64,000 nucleotides of DNA from Butyricicoccus pullicaecorum (GCA_018366035.1 JAGZIW010000003.1:1-64000), one strand, 5' to 3'; counted from the first letter of the stretch, positions 1-8,747 are shown. Notes: generated from the sequence alone by a model not told the origin. Translations and numbers: made by a program.

Positions 1-133
1 AAGGAGGACTGAGCGAATTAGAAATTGATTCGGTGAATCAATTTCCGATCAGGCTGTGACCAACTTGTTTGGTCAAGTCAAAAACATCGGAGTGCTCAGG
101 CTTTCGATCCTGTATCGGAAGGGGGTGAACGCT

Positions 134-208
134 GTGTATGCAAAGATTGCACGTATTATGCTTTTTACAGTATTCTTTATGTGGCTTTTCACTACATATG
201 CAAAATGA
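134..208 (+). CDS. Small hydrophobic peptide, candidate type I toxin (24 aa)
   Basis: A GTG start follows a strong GGAAGGGGG ribosome site by 8 bases and opens a 24-residue frame, too short for usual gene finders. The peptide has a basic N-terminal part (K, R), one hydrophobic segment rich in F, L, M and W, and a terminal lysine. That is the plan of membrane-acting type I toxins. The copy at 27267 differs by conservative changes only (M/L, V/A, F/L, L/I, T/I), which suggests selection on the protein. A GTG at 125 is in frame but overlaps the ribosome site. Naming it a toxin rests on architecture and the antisense promoter, not on a recognised family. Confidence 0.6.
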   Translation: MYAKIARIMLFTVFFMWLFTTYAK

Positions 209-292
209 CCGCCCAAGCGTCTCAAACTTAGCGGTCATTTTGAACGATTAAGATAAGGGCGTAACCGTCTACCGGCAACGCGCCCTTTTTAT
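200..292 (-). ncRNA. Predicted antisense RNA (candidate antitoxin)
   Basis: Transcription from the promoter at 299-327 would start near 292 and run leftwards through both hairpins into the 3' end of the peptide gene. This is the arrangement of type I antitoxin RNAs of the RatA kind. The left end given is a guess; no clear minus-strand terminator was fixed. Confidence 0.45.
203..241 (+). terminator. Hairpin at the end of the small peptide gene
   Basis: The arms AAATGACCGC and GCGGTCATTT pair perfectly over 10 bp and are followed by T. The hairpin overlaps the stop codon of the peptide. A second hairpin at 257-290 (GGGCG/CGCCC, then T5) follows. The antisense RNA would cross both. Confidence 0.65.
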
Positions 293-298
293 ATTTCC

Positions 299-327
299 AG
301 TATAACCGCATATCGTAAAATTGTCAA
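299..327 (-). promoter_or_regulatory. Consensus antisense promoter
   Basis: On the minus strand there is a perfect TTGACA box (322-327), a 17-base spacer and TATACT (299-304). It fires towards the 3' end of the small peptide gene. Boxes and spacing are identical in the second copy (27431-27459), although spacer bases differ. Confidence 0.8.
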
Positions 328-329
328 CC

Positions 330-596
330 CGTCTTTCTGTGTTTGCAGGAGGGCGGGTTTCATTTTTAAAATCAATTGTTGATGCTGTAATACTCCAATC
401 GCCTAAGGTTTGGGACGTTCCTAAATCAACAGGTTCAGATTCACTTGTTTCTGGTTCTATTTTTTTCTTCAGAATTTGTTTCTGCGCTGGTATTGCTTGT
501 TTGAGAAATAGAATCTGATGCTGCATTTGATGGTGGATTACTATCACATGCAATCAATGTCAGCGTCATGAATGCTGCAAAAACTGTATAAAGCAT
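330..596 (-). pseudogene. Truncated, frameshifted lipoprotein gene
   Basis: Reading leftwards from ATG at 594-596, behind a GGAGG site at 607-611, there is a lipoprotein signal peptide with lipobox L-I-A-C and then a Ser/Asn/Gln-rich linker. The frame closes at 441 after 51 codons. Shifting frame at a run of seven A (T run at 460-466) restores a reading with a TLGDWSITAS-like stretch, which resembles the beta-rich domain of DUF4352-type lipoproteins. The 3' end is lost where the toxin-antitoxin-like repeat starts, near 347. The gene looks broken twice. The A7 run could also be a phase-variable tract or a sequencing error. Confidence 0.6.
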
Positions 597-916
597 TTTC
601 CTTTTACCTCCTTATCTTACTGTTGATAATAACAGTTTTTTAAGGACAACTTTATAGTAATGCACAAAAAGCTGGTGTTATGTATTATATGATTGTAATA
701 CATATGATCAAATATTAACAAAAGTTTATTGGTTTTACGAATCGAAAACTGTCACTTTTATACTGGGGGTATAAAATGAGAAGATGCAGACAGAAACCGG
801 AGTAAGGACAGTAAAAACTGTCTGCATGTCCTAGGTCTTCCGAATTTGTAAAAAGCTTATAGCGCAATTGACCATTAACTTTAATAGTTTTAATTGTTGC
901 AATATCTAATATAAAG
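597..916. other. Intergenic, AT-rich with inverted repeats
   Basis: No gene is supported. A 10-bp perfect inverted repeat, ATGCAGACAG (784-793) and CTGTCTGCAT (818-827), could form a hairpin. A short palindrome around 761-779 (TTTATAC/GGTATAAA) might be an operator. Nothing else was recognised. Confidence 0.4.
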
Positions 917-1363
917 TTGTATTGGTTAGCAATTATATTCTATGTATGGTTTGTTGGGTTTGAGATAGAATCTGTAAGTTCGTATGTTAATATTATTCAA
1001 GTATTGAACAATTTCGTAACCGAGATTATCAATACAGTTTTGGATTACCTTGTCACTTACTTGATAAAATTATGCAAGTTTTTCTCGCACATCATAATAT
1101 TTACACAAAGGATTTTGTATGTAAGGAGAAAACAAAAACTACATTGGGCATTACGGTTTATATACTTTTTATTCGAATATGGTGACGCGATGAAGGAAGA
1201 AGCAGCCGAAGCAAAAGAAAAATTGCTTGCATCTTATGAGGAACGGCGCCCCTTGTGGATAGACCAGAACAGAAATCAGGAAGCGTATAAGTTGTTTTTA
1301 ACATCAACCAATGCCGAAGTGCGGCACATTGCATTAGCAATCAAGAAGATGTTTGAAGTGTAA
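917..1363 (+). CDS. Hypothetical protein, start uncertain
   Basis: I do not recognise this frame. Its first 90 codons are very AT-rich and hydrophobic and begin at a TTG with no ribosome site. The last 59 codons, from ATG 1190, look more like real protein: a charged helix rich in Glu, Ala and Lys, then an amphipathic helix ending in KKMFEV. It may be the end of an older gene whose front part has decayed. Neighbours are also fragments, in keeping with a mobile-element edge. Confidence 0.35.
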   Translation: MYWLAIIFYVWFVGFEIESVSSYVNIIQVLNNFVTEIINTVLDYLVTYLIKLCKFFSHIIIFTQRILYVRRKQKLHWALRFIYFLFEYGDAMKEEAAEAKEKLLASYEERRPLWIDQNRNQEAYKLFLTSTNAEVRHIALAIKKMFEV

Positions 1364-1738
1364 AACCCCAAGCGCTTGGAATTTTGTAAATGGAGAATGA
1401 GATGATGGAATAGAGTGAGAAAATCATTCGGTATCTGAAATGGAGATACGGTGGTGAAGAAAGAAGGGAAGATCAGCATACATACGTGATTATATTTCAA
1501 GTAGTCATATACCTTATATGGTGCTGCTGGCAAGCTCTATATTAGCGAAAAGATTGCCGTGCGGTGGAATTACGAAATTCTGTGTATTGCTGTTGATTCT
1601 ATGAATTTGATGTAAAAAAGATTGAAATATACGTGTGTATATAATAAAATATGATTATGAACAAATCAACAAATCGGAAGTTTAACATCACTCTCCCATC
1701 TTAAATGGGACAGAAAAGTGATCTGAAGGAACCAAAAT
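1364..1738. other. Intergenic, no gene seen
   Basis: AT-rich spacer with no convincing frame. A weak AAGGAA ribosome site just before 1739 serves the next gene. Confidence 0.5.
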
Positions 1739-2272
1739 ATGGGCAATATAATTTGTTTGAGTAACCAGATAAATGATTCTAAAAGCTTTATTTTATCTAT
1801 GAGTAATGGCTTGACAGATGTTTTTATTAGTACTCTCCTTTTAAGTGGTTCTCAGCTTGCGAAAGATGTGAACGAAAAAAGATTGATCGTATGGTTGGCT
1901 GAACGGGATCAAAGTGCAGTTGGTATGGGAACAGTGGGATTTTCTGTTTTAGAGATGCCGTGGAACATCAAAACCTTTGAGAAAGATCAAGTGTTTATGC
2001 TAAAAGCGATTGAACGCGCAAAGAATGGAATTGAGTGGAAACAGCTTGATTATGTCCCTTCAGAAGATCTGCTCTTTCCGGCCTTAAATCAATTCTATTC
2101 CTTTATCGCACAATTAAAGCGGTCAGATATAAAACCAGATAGTTTAGAAGAATGGCTTGCCGAAGCCCTAGAAAACGACCCGGTAAGATGCGGTTTTCCG
2201 TGTTGCTCTAGGCATCATACGTTGCTGACAGTATTTGGCTGCCAGATTTGCAACAACGAAACTCTCAAATGA
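1739..2272 (+). CDS. Hypothetical protein with C-terminal Cys/His cluster (177 aa)
   Basis: A complete frame with credible protein composition. The N-terminal two thirds form a soluble mixed helix/sheet region. The C-terminus carries closely spaced cysteines and histidines (CGFPCCSRHH followed by FGCQIC), suggesting a small zinc-binding knuckle. AAGGAA precedes the ATG. It stands alone, with decayed sequence on both sides. I do not recognise the family; similar small zinc-finger-like proteins are common cargo in Clostridia mobile elements. Confidence 0.55.
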   Translation: MGNIICLSNQINDSKSFILSMSNGLTDVFISTLLLSGSQLAKDVNEKRLIVWLAERDQSAVGMGTVGFSVLEMPWNIKTFEKDQVFMLKAIERAKNGIEWKQLDYVPSEDLLFPALNQFYSFIAQLKRSDIKPDSLEEWLAEALENDPVRCGFPCCSRHHTLLTVFGCQICNNETLK

Positions 2273-3134
2273 TGGGAGAAATTCGAAGAGAATGGCTGCG
2301 AAATTCCTGTTTATCGAACAGGTAGCAAATCCAGCCGAGCCAGCGGTCGGCAAGTGAATGGGCTGTCGCTCACCGTTGACACACTCGTCTGTTCTTACTG
2401 GTGGGTAATCAAGGCGCGACAGCAAAGAGTGCTGCCGCCCTTTCCCATAATCAAAAAAGTAAAGCAAAAGGACAGATGATGGCTGGTCTTTTATTGTTGT
2501 CGGCAATCAAAAGGTGCTGACAAGTGGGAGTCAGACAGACGAGCGCAAGCAGGACTCAACGACCGTGCTGGAGTGTATGGAACGGATTGATACATGCAGC
2601 ATTTTGAGTAGAATTATTGCTGAACTTACCAAGAAGGGTATTGACATGCCAGTGAGAAACATATATTATGAATGCGTAACACAGTTTAATCCGCCCTTGG
2701 CAGTAGGCTTCCTGATATCAGGGATAAGCCGAACCCAAGGTTTTTTATTGTATATTTCGGTTTCGGATATGGTGGAAAGATTAAACAGTTGCCGAAAGTG
2801 TCAGCTAGCAGAGAGCAAGTGAAGAAATAAATTATGGAGGCTTTTAAGATCTCGATTTTTTGTAAAAAAGTGGACGAAAGACGCAGTTTGTCCAGGAGTC
2901 CCGCGGGGTTGGGGTGTTCCCCAACAAATATTTTTGCGGATCTGCGGCAAGCAAAAATTTTCGAGTGCAGCCCTATATCGTGAAAATCAAATCGTCATTC
3001 ATCTCGTTTTATCTTCATAACATCACCTAATGTAATTTTATATTATAGTAATTAAACGACTGATATTTTTATATTATAAATTATATATTTGCGTAGTTGG
3101 TATTATCTGAGGCAAGAGGTAGAATGTAATTGAA
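2273..3134. other. Decayed accessory sequence
   Basis: No confident gene. A 102-codon frame at 2514-2822 has some protein-like stretches but no ribosome site, and may be a remnant. At 2908-2925 a perfect hairpin, GTTGGGG/CCCCAAC with a four-base loop, lies in sequence that reminds me of the ends of conjugative-element genes; this could be an old transfer-origin or terminator region. Confidence 0.35.
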
Positions 3135-3238
3135 CCTTAGCTCTAAAGTATCCCTAAGAATTACTTTACAATCGGATCTTAGGTTTATCTAAGGTTTAAA
3201 GGATATACTTAGTTTTCTGTACAATTTTGTGCTATAAT
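3135..3238 (+). promoter_or_regulatory. Promoter with repeated CTTAGG-type boxes
   Basis: Five related boxes lie upstream of the response regulator gene: CCTTAG (3135-3140), CCTAAG (3153-3158), CTTAGG (3178-3183), CTAAGG (3189-3194) and CTTAG (3208-3212). They precede an extended -10 (TGC-TATAAT, box at 3233-3238) that lacks a good -35. The boxes at 3178 and 3189 are 11 bases apart, one helical turn, as for OmpR-family dimers. Autoregulation by the adjacent regulator is likely. The same CTTAGG box recurs at 5237. Confidence 0.55.
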
Positions 3239-3277
3239 TTGAATATTACTAAATTGAAAGAACAGAAGGTGATCTTG

Positions 3278-3952
3278 ATGAAATTATTATACGCCGAAGA
3301 TGAACCGGCTCTTTCCGAAGCCGTGGTTGATTATCTCACTTTTCATAAATATATTGTGGATGCCGTATATAATGGCATGGACGCTTATGATTATGCTATG
3401 TCCAGTGAATATGACGGTATTATTCTTGATATTATGATGCCAAAGCGAGATGGGCTAGAAGTACTTTCCGCTCTCCGCAGGGACGGTTGCAGAACGCCAA
3501 TACTTTTGCTGACAGCCAAAACGCAGGTCGAGGATCGCATTCAGGGGTTGGACTCCGGAGCTGATGATTATCTCTCGAAACCCTTTGATATGGGGGAGCT
3601 AATTGCCCGGGTTCGTGCGATGCTGAGACGGAGGGAAGAATTTCATCCAGATTTGATACATTTTGGAGATCTAACTTTGGATATGCAGTCTGGCACAATC
3701 AGCGTGGGAAAGATGTCTTTTCCCCTTCCAAAGCAGGAATATCGTTTGATGGAACAGCTCATGCTCAATCACACCATGTATCTGTCATCAGAAAAGCTGC
3801 TGATAAAGGCATGGGGCTATGATGCGGAAACGGATATAAACAGTGTGTGGTTATATATCTCATATTTGCGGAAACGATTATCTGCGATGAATTCTAAAGT
3901 AGCGATTGTCTCAAAAAGAAATGTCGGTTATAAATTGGAGTATCGGTCATGA
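3278..3952 (+). CDS. OmpR-family response regulator
   Basis: Receiver domain at residues 1-115 with acidic pocket E7/D8, phospho-acceptor Asp51 (LDIMMP) and the conserved Lys in LSKPF, then an OmpR/PhoB winged-helix domain to residue 224. Start ATG 3278 is chosen over an upstream frame because AGAAGGTGA precedes it at proper spacing and the receiver begins at once. The stop overlaps the kinase start. With the kinase it probably controls this operon and the VTC/CotH operon downstream, which shares its CTTAGG boxes. Confidence 0.93.
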   Translation: MKLLYAEDEPALSEAVVDYLTFHKYIVDAVYNGMDAYDYAMSSEYDGIILDIMMPKRDGLEVLSALRRDGCRTPILLLTAKTQVEDRIQGLDSGADDYLSKPFDMGELIARVRAMLRRREEFHPDLIHFGDLTLDMQSGTISVGKMSFPLPKQEYRLMEQLMLNHTMYLSSEKLLIKAWGYDAETDINSVWLYISYLRKRLSAMNSKVAIVSKRNVGYKLEYRS

Positions 3953-5169
3953 CAAAGATACTAAAGCGGCGATTTATTATTTTTGCAATGATGGCAGTGA
4001 CTGGACTTCTAGTATTCATCGTACTCGCAATAAATGGACTGAACTGGGTGATGTTAGATCGCCAATCCAATATGAGACTGGAAACGCTTGTCGACGCTGA
4101 TGGTGCTTTTCACAAAATGGATTTTAATCATCTGCCTCCTTTCAGACCTCCGTTGGATATGGACAGAATGCGTTCTTCAAGATTTTTTATTATCAAAAGT
4201 GATGCCAATGGTAATATTATAGACATAAATACCGATCAAATATCTTCTATTGATGATGAAGCTGCCAAAGAGTATGCTGTGGCAGCTTGGAAGTCAGGAA
4301 AAGAGTCTGGTCGAGTAGACGGATACAAATTTGCTATAAAACAAATGGGTTCGAATCAGCTTACATTTTTTATGGATATATCAGAACAAAGAGAGAATTT
4401 CTACATGGTTTTGTTTACTTCCAGTGTGATAGCAGCACTATGTTGGCTGATTCTTTTGGGAATCGTTATTTTGCTTTCAGGCAAAGTAATTCGTCCTGTT
4501 CTTGCAGGAATGGAAAAGCAAAAGCAATTCATCACCAATGCTGGACATGAAATGAAAACGCCTCTTGCGATTATTCAGTCCAATAATGATACAATGGCAC
4601 TGATCCATGGTGAGAACAAGTACAATGTGCATATCCGCACACAGACCAAACGGCTGAATATGCTGATGTCTAATCTGCTGACTCTTGCGAAACTAGATGA
4701 GGCGATTCCTTTGCAAACGGAGACAGTGAATATCAGCCTGCTGATAAACGAGCTTCTGCATGTTTATCAGGATATTGCATTGGCTCACAATCTTTCTTTT
4801 CAGGTGCAAATTGAGCCGGAGGTCATCATGCAGATTAACAAAGAAAGCTTTCGGCAAATGCTGACACTTCTTTTGGATAATGCAGTCAAATATACCATGG
4901 AGAATGGAACGATCGATCTGACACTGAAAAAGCATGGCAGACACATTCAAATCGTTGAAGAAAATACTTGCGATCCATCTCATGAAGCAGACCCAGAGCG
5001 GTTGTTTGAACGATTTTACCGTGGGGACTTTGCACGAACACAGAGTGGAGATTCTTTCGGCTATGGGATCGGTCTTTCCGCCGCTCGTGCTGTCTGCGAG
5101 AATTTTGGCGGGAGACTGACAGCGGAATATCCTTCTGCCGACAGAATCCGTTTTACTGCCACTTTCTAG
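3949..5169 (+). CDS. Sensor histidine kinase
   Basis: 406 residues. One N-terminal membrane helix (about 8-28), an extracytoplasmic domain of about 125 residues, a second helix (about 155-178), then a HisKA dimerisation domain with phospho-acceptor His200 in GHEMKTPL and a HATPase domain with N box LLDNAVKY and late glycine box YGIGL. The usual DxGxG box is replaced by an EENT-like stretch, which is seen in some kinases of this group. The ATGA overlap with the regulator gene implies translational coupling. Confidence 0.9.
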   Translation: MTKILKRRFIIFAMMAVTGLLVFIVLAINGLNWVMLDRQSNMRLETLVDADGAFHKMDFNHLPPFRPPLDMDRMRSSRFFIIKSDANGNIIDINTDQISSIDDEAAKEYAVAAWKSGKESGRVDGYKFAIKQMGSNQLTFFMDISEQRENFYMVLFTSSVIAALCWLILLGIVILLSGKVIRPVLAGMEKQKQFITNAGHEMKTPLAIIQSNNDTMALIHGENKYNVHIRTQTKRLNMLMSNLLTLAKLDEAIPLQTETVNISLLINELLHVYQDIALAHNLSFQVQIEPEVIMQINKESFRQMLTLLLDNAVKYTMENGTIDLTLKKHGRHIQIVEENTCDPSHEADPERLFERFYRGDFARTQSGDSFGYGIGLSAARAVCENFGGRLTAEYPSADRIRFTATF

Positions 5170-5188
5170 AATACACCAAATGTTCACA

Positions 5189-5226
5189 AACCTTCCTGTA
5201 TTTGTTCACATACGGGGAGGTTTTTC
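5189..5226 (+). terminator. Rho-independent terminator
   Basis: AACCTTCC (5189-5196) pairs with GGGAGGTT (5215-5222; one G-U) and is followed by TTTTT. It separates the two-component genes from the next operon. Confidence 0.65.
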
Positions 5227-5236
5227 TTATGTAATT

Positions 5237-5257
5237 CTTAGGTTCGTTTCTTATAAT
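5237..5257 (+). promoter_or_regulatory. Regulated promoter of the VTC operon
   Basis: A CTTAGG box (5237-5242) sits 9 bases upstream of TATAAT (5252-5257), and no good -35 exists. This matches the boxes before the response regulator gene and suggests activation by that regulator. Confidence 0.5.
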
Positions 5258-5283
5258 AGAGCGCAGAAAGGAGATGATGCCCG

Positions 5284-5955
5284 TTGCAATTCAGGCATGA
5301 AGTAAAACATGAAATCAGTAATCATGATATGCTGATTTTGCGGCAGAGGTTGCGAGCGATTATGAAACCGGATCGCCATGCTGTAAACGGACAATATGAA
5401 ATACGCAGTTTGTATTTTGATACACCAAATGATAAGGCTCTGCGTGAAAAATTAGACGGGGTAATCACCCGTGAGAAGTATCGTATTCGTCTGTATAACA
5501 ACGATTCGTCCACGGTTCATTTGGAGCGAAAGTTTAAGCATATAGGGCTTGGTTACAAAAATACAGCGCCTTTAACGCCTGATCAGGCGCAGGCGATTGC
5601 TGACGGCGATGTGGAGTGGATGTCTCATAGCACCAATGAAGTCATTCTTGGTTTTTATACCCGCATCTGCAATGAGATGTTAAAGGCTAAGGTTATTGTA
5701 GATTATATCCGTGAGCCCTTTGTGTTCGCACCCGGTAATGTCCGTGTCACACTGGATTATGAAATTCGCACAGGAATGAACTGCACAGATTTTTTGAATC
5801 CAGACTGCGTGACTGTCCCAATCAAGGATTCTCCCTGTATCCTTGAGGTGAAGTGGGACAACTATCTTCCTGATGTCATTCGAGATGCTGTACAGCTTGG
5901 CAGCAGACGCTGTGCGGCGTTTTCAAAATACGCCGCCAGCCGTATATATGACTGA
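5284..5955 (+). CDS. VTC-domain polyphosphate polymerase-like protein
   Basis: 223 residues covering the whole VTC domain, a CYTH-type tunnel fold that in yeast Vtc4 polymerises polyphosphate from ATP. The tunnel residues are visible: FRHEVKHEI at the N-terminus, RSLYFDT, REKYRIRLY, LERKFK and ILEVKWDNYLP near the end. It starts at TTG 5284 behind AAAGGAG; the two nearby ATGs are out of frame. No membrane helix of its own, but the next gene supplies a membrane protein. In Clostridia this trio with DUF4956 and CotH genes recurs; the product is likely polyphosphate or a related polymer, but that is inference. Confidence 0.85.
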   Translation: MQFRHEVKHEISNHDMLILRQRLRAIMKPDRHAVNGQYEIRSLYFDTPNDKALREKLDGVITREKYRIRLYNNDSSTVHLERKFKHIGLGYKNTAPLTPDQAQAIADGDVEWMSHSTNEVILGFYTRICNEMLKAKVIVDYIREPFVFAPGNVRVTLDYEIRTGMNCTDFLNPDCVTVPIKDSPCILEVKWDNYLPDVIRDAVQLGSRRCAAFSKYAASRIYD

Positions 5956-5985
5956 GATATAAAAAGTAAAGGAGTAATTCAAACA

Positions 5986-6657
5986 ATGACTTTCAATGAT
6001 ATTTTTAAGTCCAGTTTTCTGGAAAATGTATCCTCTATCAGTGTGCTTGATATGGTATTGACCATTGTGCTGTCCTTTGGCATCGGTCTGTTTATCTTTC
6101 TTATTTACAAGAAAACCTATCGTGGAGTGATGTATTCTGCTGGGTTTGGCACAACATTGATTGCTTTGACCATGATAACCTCTATTGTCATTCTTGCTGT
6201 AACCTCTAATGTTGTGCTGTCTCTCGGTATGGTCGGCGCACTGTCCATCGTGCGTTTCCGTACTGCGATTAAAGATCCACTGGATATTGCGTTTTTATTC
6301 TGGTCGATTGGTGCAGGTATTATTCTCGCGGCAGGTATGATTCCGCTCGCCATCGCTGGCAGCGTCTGTATCGGTCTGATCCTGCTGGTATTTGTCAATC
6401 AAAAGTCACACACACGTCCCTATATGGTCGTACTGAATTGCACAGACCATGATGCTGAAATAAAGGCCAAGGAGTTTCTTGCAAAGAATGTAACCCGTAT
6501 CACGGTCAAGAGCAAGTCGGCCGTGAAAGGTGCGATTGAAATAAATGTTGAAGTCCGCCTGAAAGAAGATGATACCGATTTTATCAATATTTTGTCTGAA
6601 ATACCCGGTGTGAACAGTGCAGTGATCGTCTCTTATAATGGCGATTACATGGGGTAA
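5986..6657 (+). CDS. DUF4956 membrane protein
   Basis: 223 residues with about four membrane helices in the first 140 residues. The family signature LGMVGALSIVRFRTAIKDP lies between helices, followed by a soluble C-terminal alpha/beta domain of about 85 residues. DUF4956 proteins usually neighbour VTC-domain genes, as here (31-base gap after the VTC gene). It probably forms the membrane partner of the VTC protein, perhaps passing the polymer across the membrane; no function is proven. The AAAGGAG ribosome site is slightly far from the ATG. Confidence 0.85.
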   Translation: MTFNDIFKSSFLENVSSISVLDMVLTIVLSFGIGLFIFLIYKKTYRGVMYSAGFGTTLIALTMITSIVILAVTSNVVLSLGMVGALSIVRFRTAIKDPLDIAFLFWSIGAGIILAAGMIPLAIAGSVCIGLILLVFVNQKSHTRPYMVVLNCTDHDAEIKAKEFLAKNVTRITVKSKSAVKGAIEINVEVRLKEDDTDFINILSEIPGVNSAVIVSYNGDYMG

Positions 6658-6662
6658 GGCGT

Positions 6663-8624
6663 ATGTCTGGAAGTAAACATTTTGACAAAATAGCTTGGGC
6701 TGTCACAGCCTTAATATTGATTGTTACCATTCTGTTTATGAACGGCAATATACTTGGTCTTGAAGCGATGGAACATATCATGGGATATGAAAACCGCCTT
6801 TTTGACAATACAAAGATGCATACTATTGATATTGTCATAGATGATTGGGATGAATTGATTGATAACGCTATCAGCGAGGAATACTATGCGGCAAATGTGG
6901 TGATCGATGGAGAATCGTATAGAAACATAGGGATTCGCGCCAAGGGCAACACTTCTCTATCCACAGTTGCTTCTCTGGGCAGCGAACGGTACAGCTTTAA
7001 GATTGAGTTCGATCAGTACGACAGCTCTATCACTTATCACGGTTTGGATAAGCTGAGTCTCAACAATTTGATTCAGGATTCCACAATGATGAAAGACTAT
7101 CTTACCTATACCATGATGAATGAATTTGACGTGGCGGCACCACTGTGCAGTTACGTATATATTACCGTCAACGGGAAAGACTGGGGGCTGTATCTTGCAG
7201 TAGAAGGTGTGGAGGACAGCTTTTTGGAACGCAATTACGGTTCTGGCTATGGCGAACTGTATAAGCCGGACAGCATGAACTTTGGCGGTGGTCGTGAAAA
7301 CGGCAAGGACTTTGATCTGGACGGGAATAAAAAGAATAAGCAGCTGACAGATGATTCCTCTCAATCACATGCGGGAATGCCGGATAAGGAAGAGTTTGAG
7401 CCATACAAAATGCTTGGAAATGGGATATCAGGATCGCTGCAGCAGGAGGAAGACACTGAAATGGTCGGTGATTCAGACAGTGATTCTTTCCGCCCGCTCA
7501 AGGACTTCGACCCTTCCGAGATGTTCGGCGGTGACGGATTTGACCTTGGCAGCTCATCTGAAGTCAAGCTGCAATATATCGACGACGATTTGGAGAGTTA
7601 TTCCAATATCTGGGAAAGCGCTAAGACCGCAGTCACCGAGAGCGACCAGAAGCGAATGGTTGAATCACTTAAAAAGCTATCAAACAAAGAAAACATCGAG
7701 TCTGTCGTGGACATCGAACAGGTACTCCGTTACTTTGTTGTGCATAACTATGTCTGCAATGACGATAGCTACACTGGCATGATGGTTCACAATTATTACC
7801 TATACGAGAAGGGCGGTCAGCTGGCAATGATTCCATGGGACTACAACCTTGCCTTTGGCACCTTTACAGCCTCAGATGCCAGCGGTACCGTCAATACGCC
7901 CATCGATCGACCAGTGTCCAATGGCTCCGGAGAGGATCGCCCGATGTGGAGCTGGATATTGTCCGACAAAAGCTACACCAATTTGTACCATCAGTATTTT
8001 GCGGAGTTTTTGAGTGCGGTGGATATACAGGGGATCATCAACAATGCCTGCAACTTGATTCAGTCCTATGTGAAAAAAGATCCGACAGCTTTCTACACTT
8101 ACGAAGAATTTAAAACAGGCGTGGATACCCTGCGGCAGTTTTGCAGCCTGCGCAGTCAAAGTATTTCGACGCAGTTAGAAACTGGCGAAACGGACGAAAA
8201 GATGGAATATGCAGATGCTTCGTCAATCAGCTTGACGGATATGGGCACTATGAAGGGAAGAGTGGGAAAAGAAGGAAATGAAAAGCTGCTGGGTATGCCA
8301 CAGAATGGAGAAATAGCTGCCATACCGGAAAAATCAGATGCTGCACAAACGCAGGCTGACTTAGATGGCGCAATTTCGGAGACATCTGATCTTTCCGTTC
8401 AATCCTTCCATGAAGCAGAAATAAGACCTTTTGAGGATTCGGGCAGTGCTGATGTGGCGGAAAACAACAATCGCCTTTCCGGTGATAATAGACCTAGTGG
8501 TGATTTCAATCCCAATATGCATGATATCAGCAATTCCACTTCGAACAAAATTGGTTGGATATGGCTTATCGTATCTGTATGGATCCTCGGTATAGGCTTG
8601 ATGATCGCAAAATTATATAAGTGA
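6663..8624 (+). CDS. CotH-kinase family membrane-anchored protein
   Basis: 653 residues. One membrane helix at about 10-30, a CotH kinase domain from about 50 to 500 (FKIEFDQYD, YHGLDKLSLNN, the WGLYLAVEGVEDSFL strand and catalytic-loop-like IPWDYNLAFG), a low-complexity acidic insert at about 200-300, a long linker and a C-terminal helix (about 630-650). CotH of Bacillus is an atypical protein kinase of spore-coat proteins. Here two membrane anchors place the domain outside the cell. The gene starts 5 bases after the DUF4956 gene, so the three are one operon. Substrate unknown. Confidence 0.85.
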   Translation: MSGSKHFDKIAWAVTALILIVTILFMNGNILGLEAMEHIMGYENRLFDNTKMHTIDIVIDDWDELIDNAISEEYYAANVVIDGESYRNIGIRAKGNTSLSTVASLGSERYSFKIEFDQYDSSITYHGLDKLSLNNLIQDSTMMKDYLTYTMMNEFDVAAPLCSYVYITVNGKDWGLYLAVEGVEDSFLERNYGSGYGELYKPDSMNFGGGRENGKDFDLDGNKKNKQLTDDSSQSHAGMPDKEEFEPYKMLGNGISGSLQQEEDTEMVGDSDSDSFRPLKDFDPSEMFGGDGFDLGSSSEVKLQYIDDDLESYSNIWESAKTAVTESDQKRMVESLKKLSNKENIESVVDIEQVLRYFVVHNYVCNDDSYTGMMVHNYYLYEKGGQLAMIPWDYNLAFGTFTASDASGTVNTPIDRPVSNGSGEDRPMWSWILSDKSYTNLYHQYFAEFLSAVDIQGIINNACNLIQSYVKKDPTAFYTYEEFKTGVDTLRQFCSLRSQSISTQLETGETDEKMEYADASSISLTDMGTMKGRVGKEGNEKLLGMPQNGEIAAIPEKSDAAQTQADLDGAISETSDLSVQSFHEAEIRPFEDSGSADVAENNNRLSGDNRPSGDFNPNMHDISNSTSNKIGWIWLIVSVWILGIGLMIAKLYK

Positions 8625-8700
8625 TAATGTCAAAGCGATTGCGACTCTGCCATATGACGGCAAAAGAAAAAAGTTGTCGTACAGCAGCCACATTTCACCT

Positions 8701-8746
8701 GTCTATAATACGCGGCGGCTTTGATTTTCAAAGCCGCCGTGTCTAT
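8701..8746. repeat. 46-bp palindromic repeat, copy A
   Basis: GTCTAT flanks both ends of a 27-base hairpin core whose arms CGGCGGCTTTG/CAAAGCCGCCG pair perfectly over 11 bp. The element is repeated with one mismatch at 19142-19187, same orientation. It cuts off the C-terminal part of the DUF2800 gene (minus strand). Confidence 0.85.
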
Positions 8747-8747
8747 T

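Larger units (their letters stand above)
1..347. repeat. Direct repeat, left copy (type I toxin-antitoxin-like locus)
   Basis: This stretch matches 27134-27480 base for base apart from scattered substitutions, in the same orientation and with almost no indels (constant offset of 27133 through the peptide gene). It contains a small hydrophobic peptide gene, two hairpins and an antisense promoter. The match reaches the first base of the window, so the copy probably begins further left. Similarity fades just after the antisense promoter, near 347. Confidence 0.9.

Noticed and set aside
2514..2822. 102-residue frame
   Set aside because: Some protein-like parts but no start signal and no family; kept only as probable decayed sequence.
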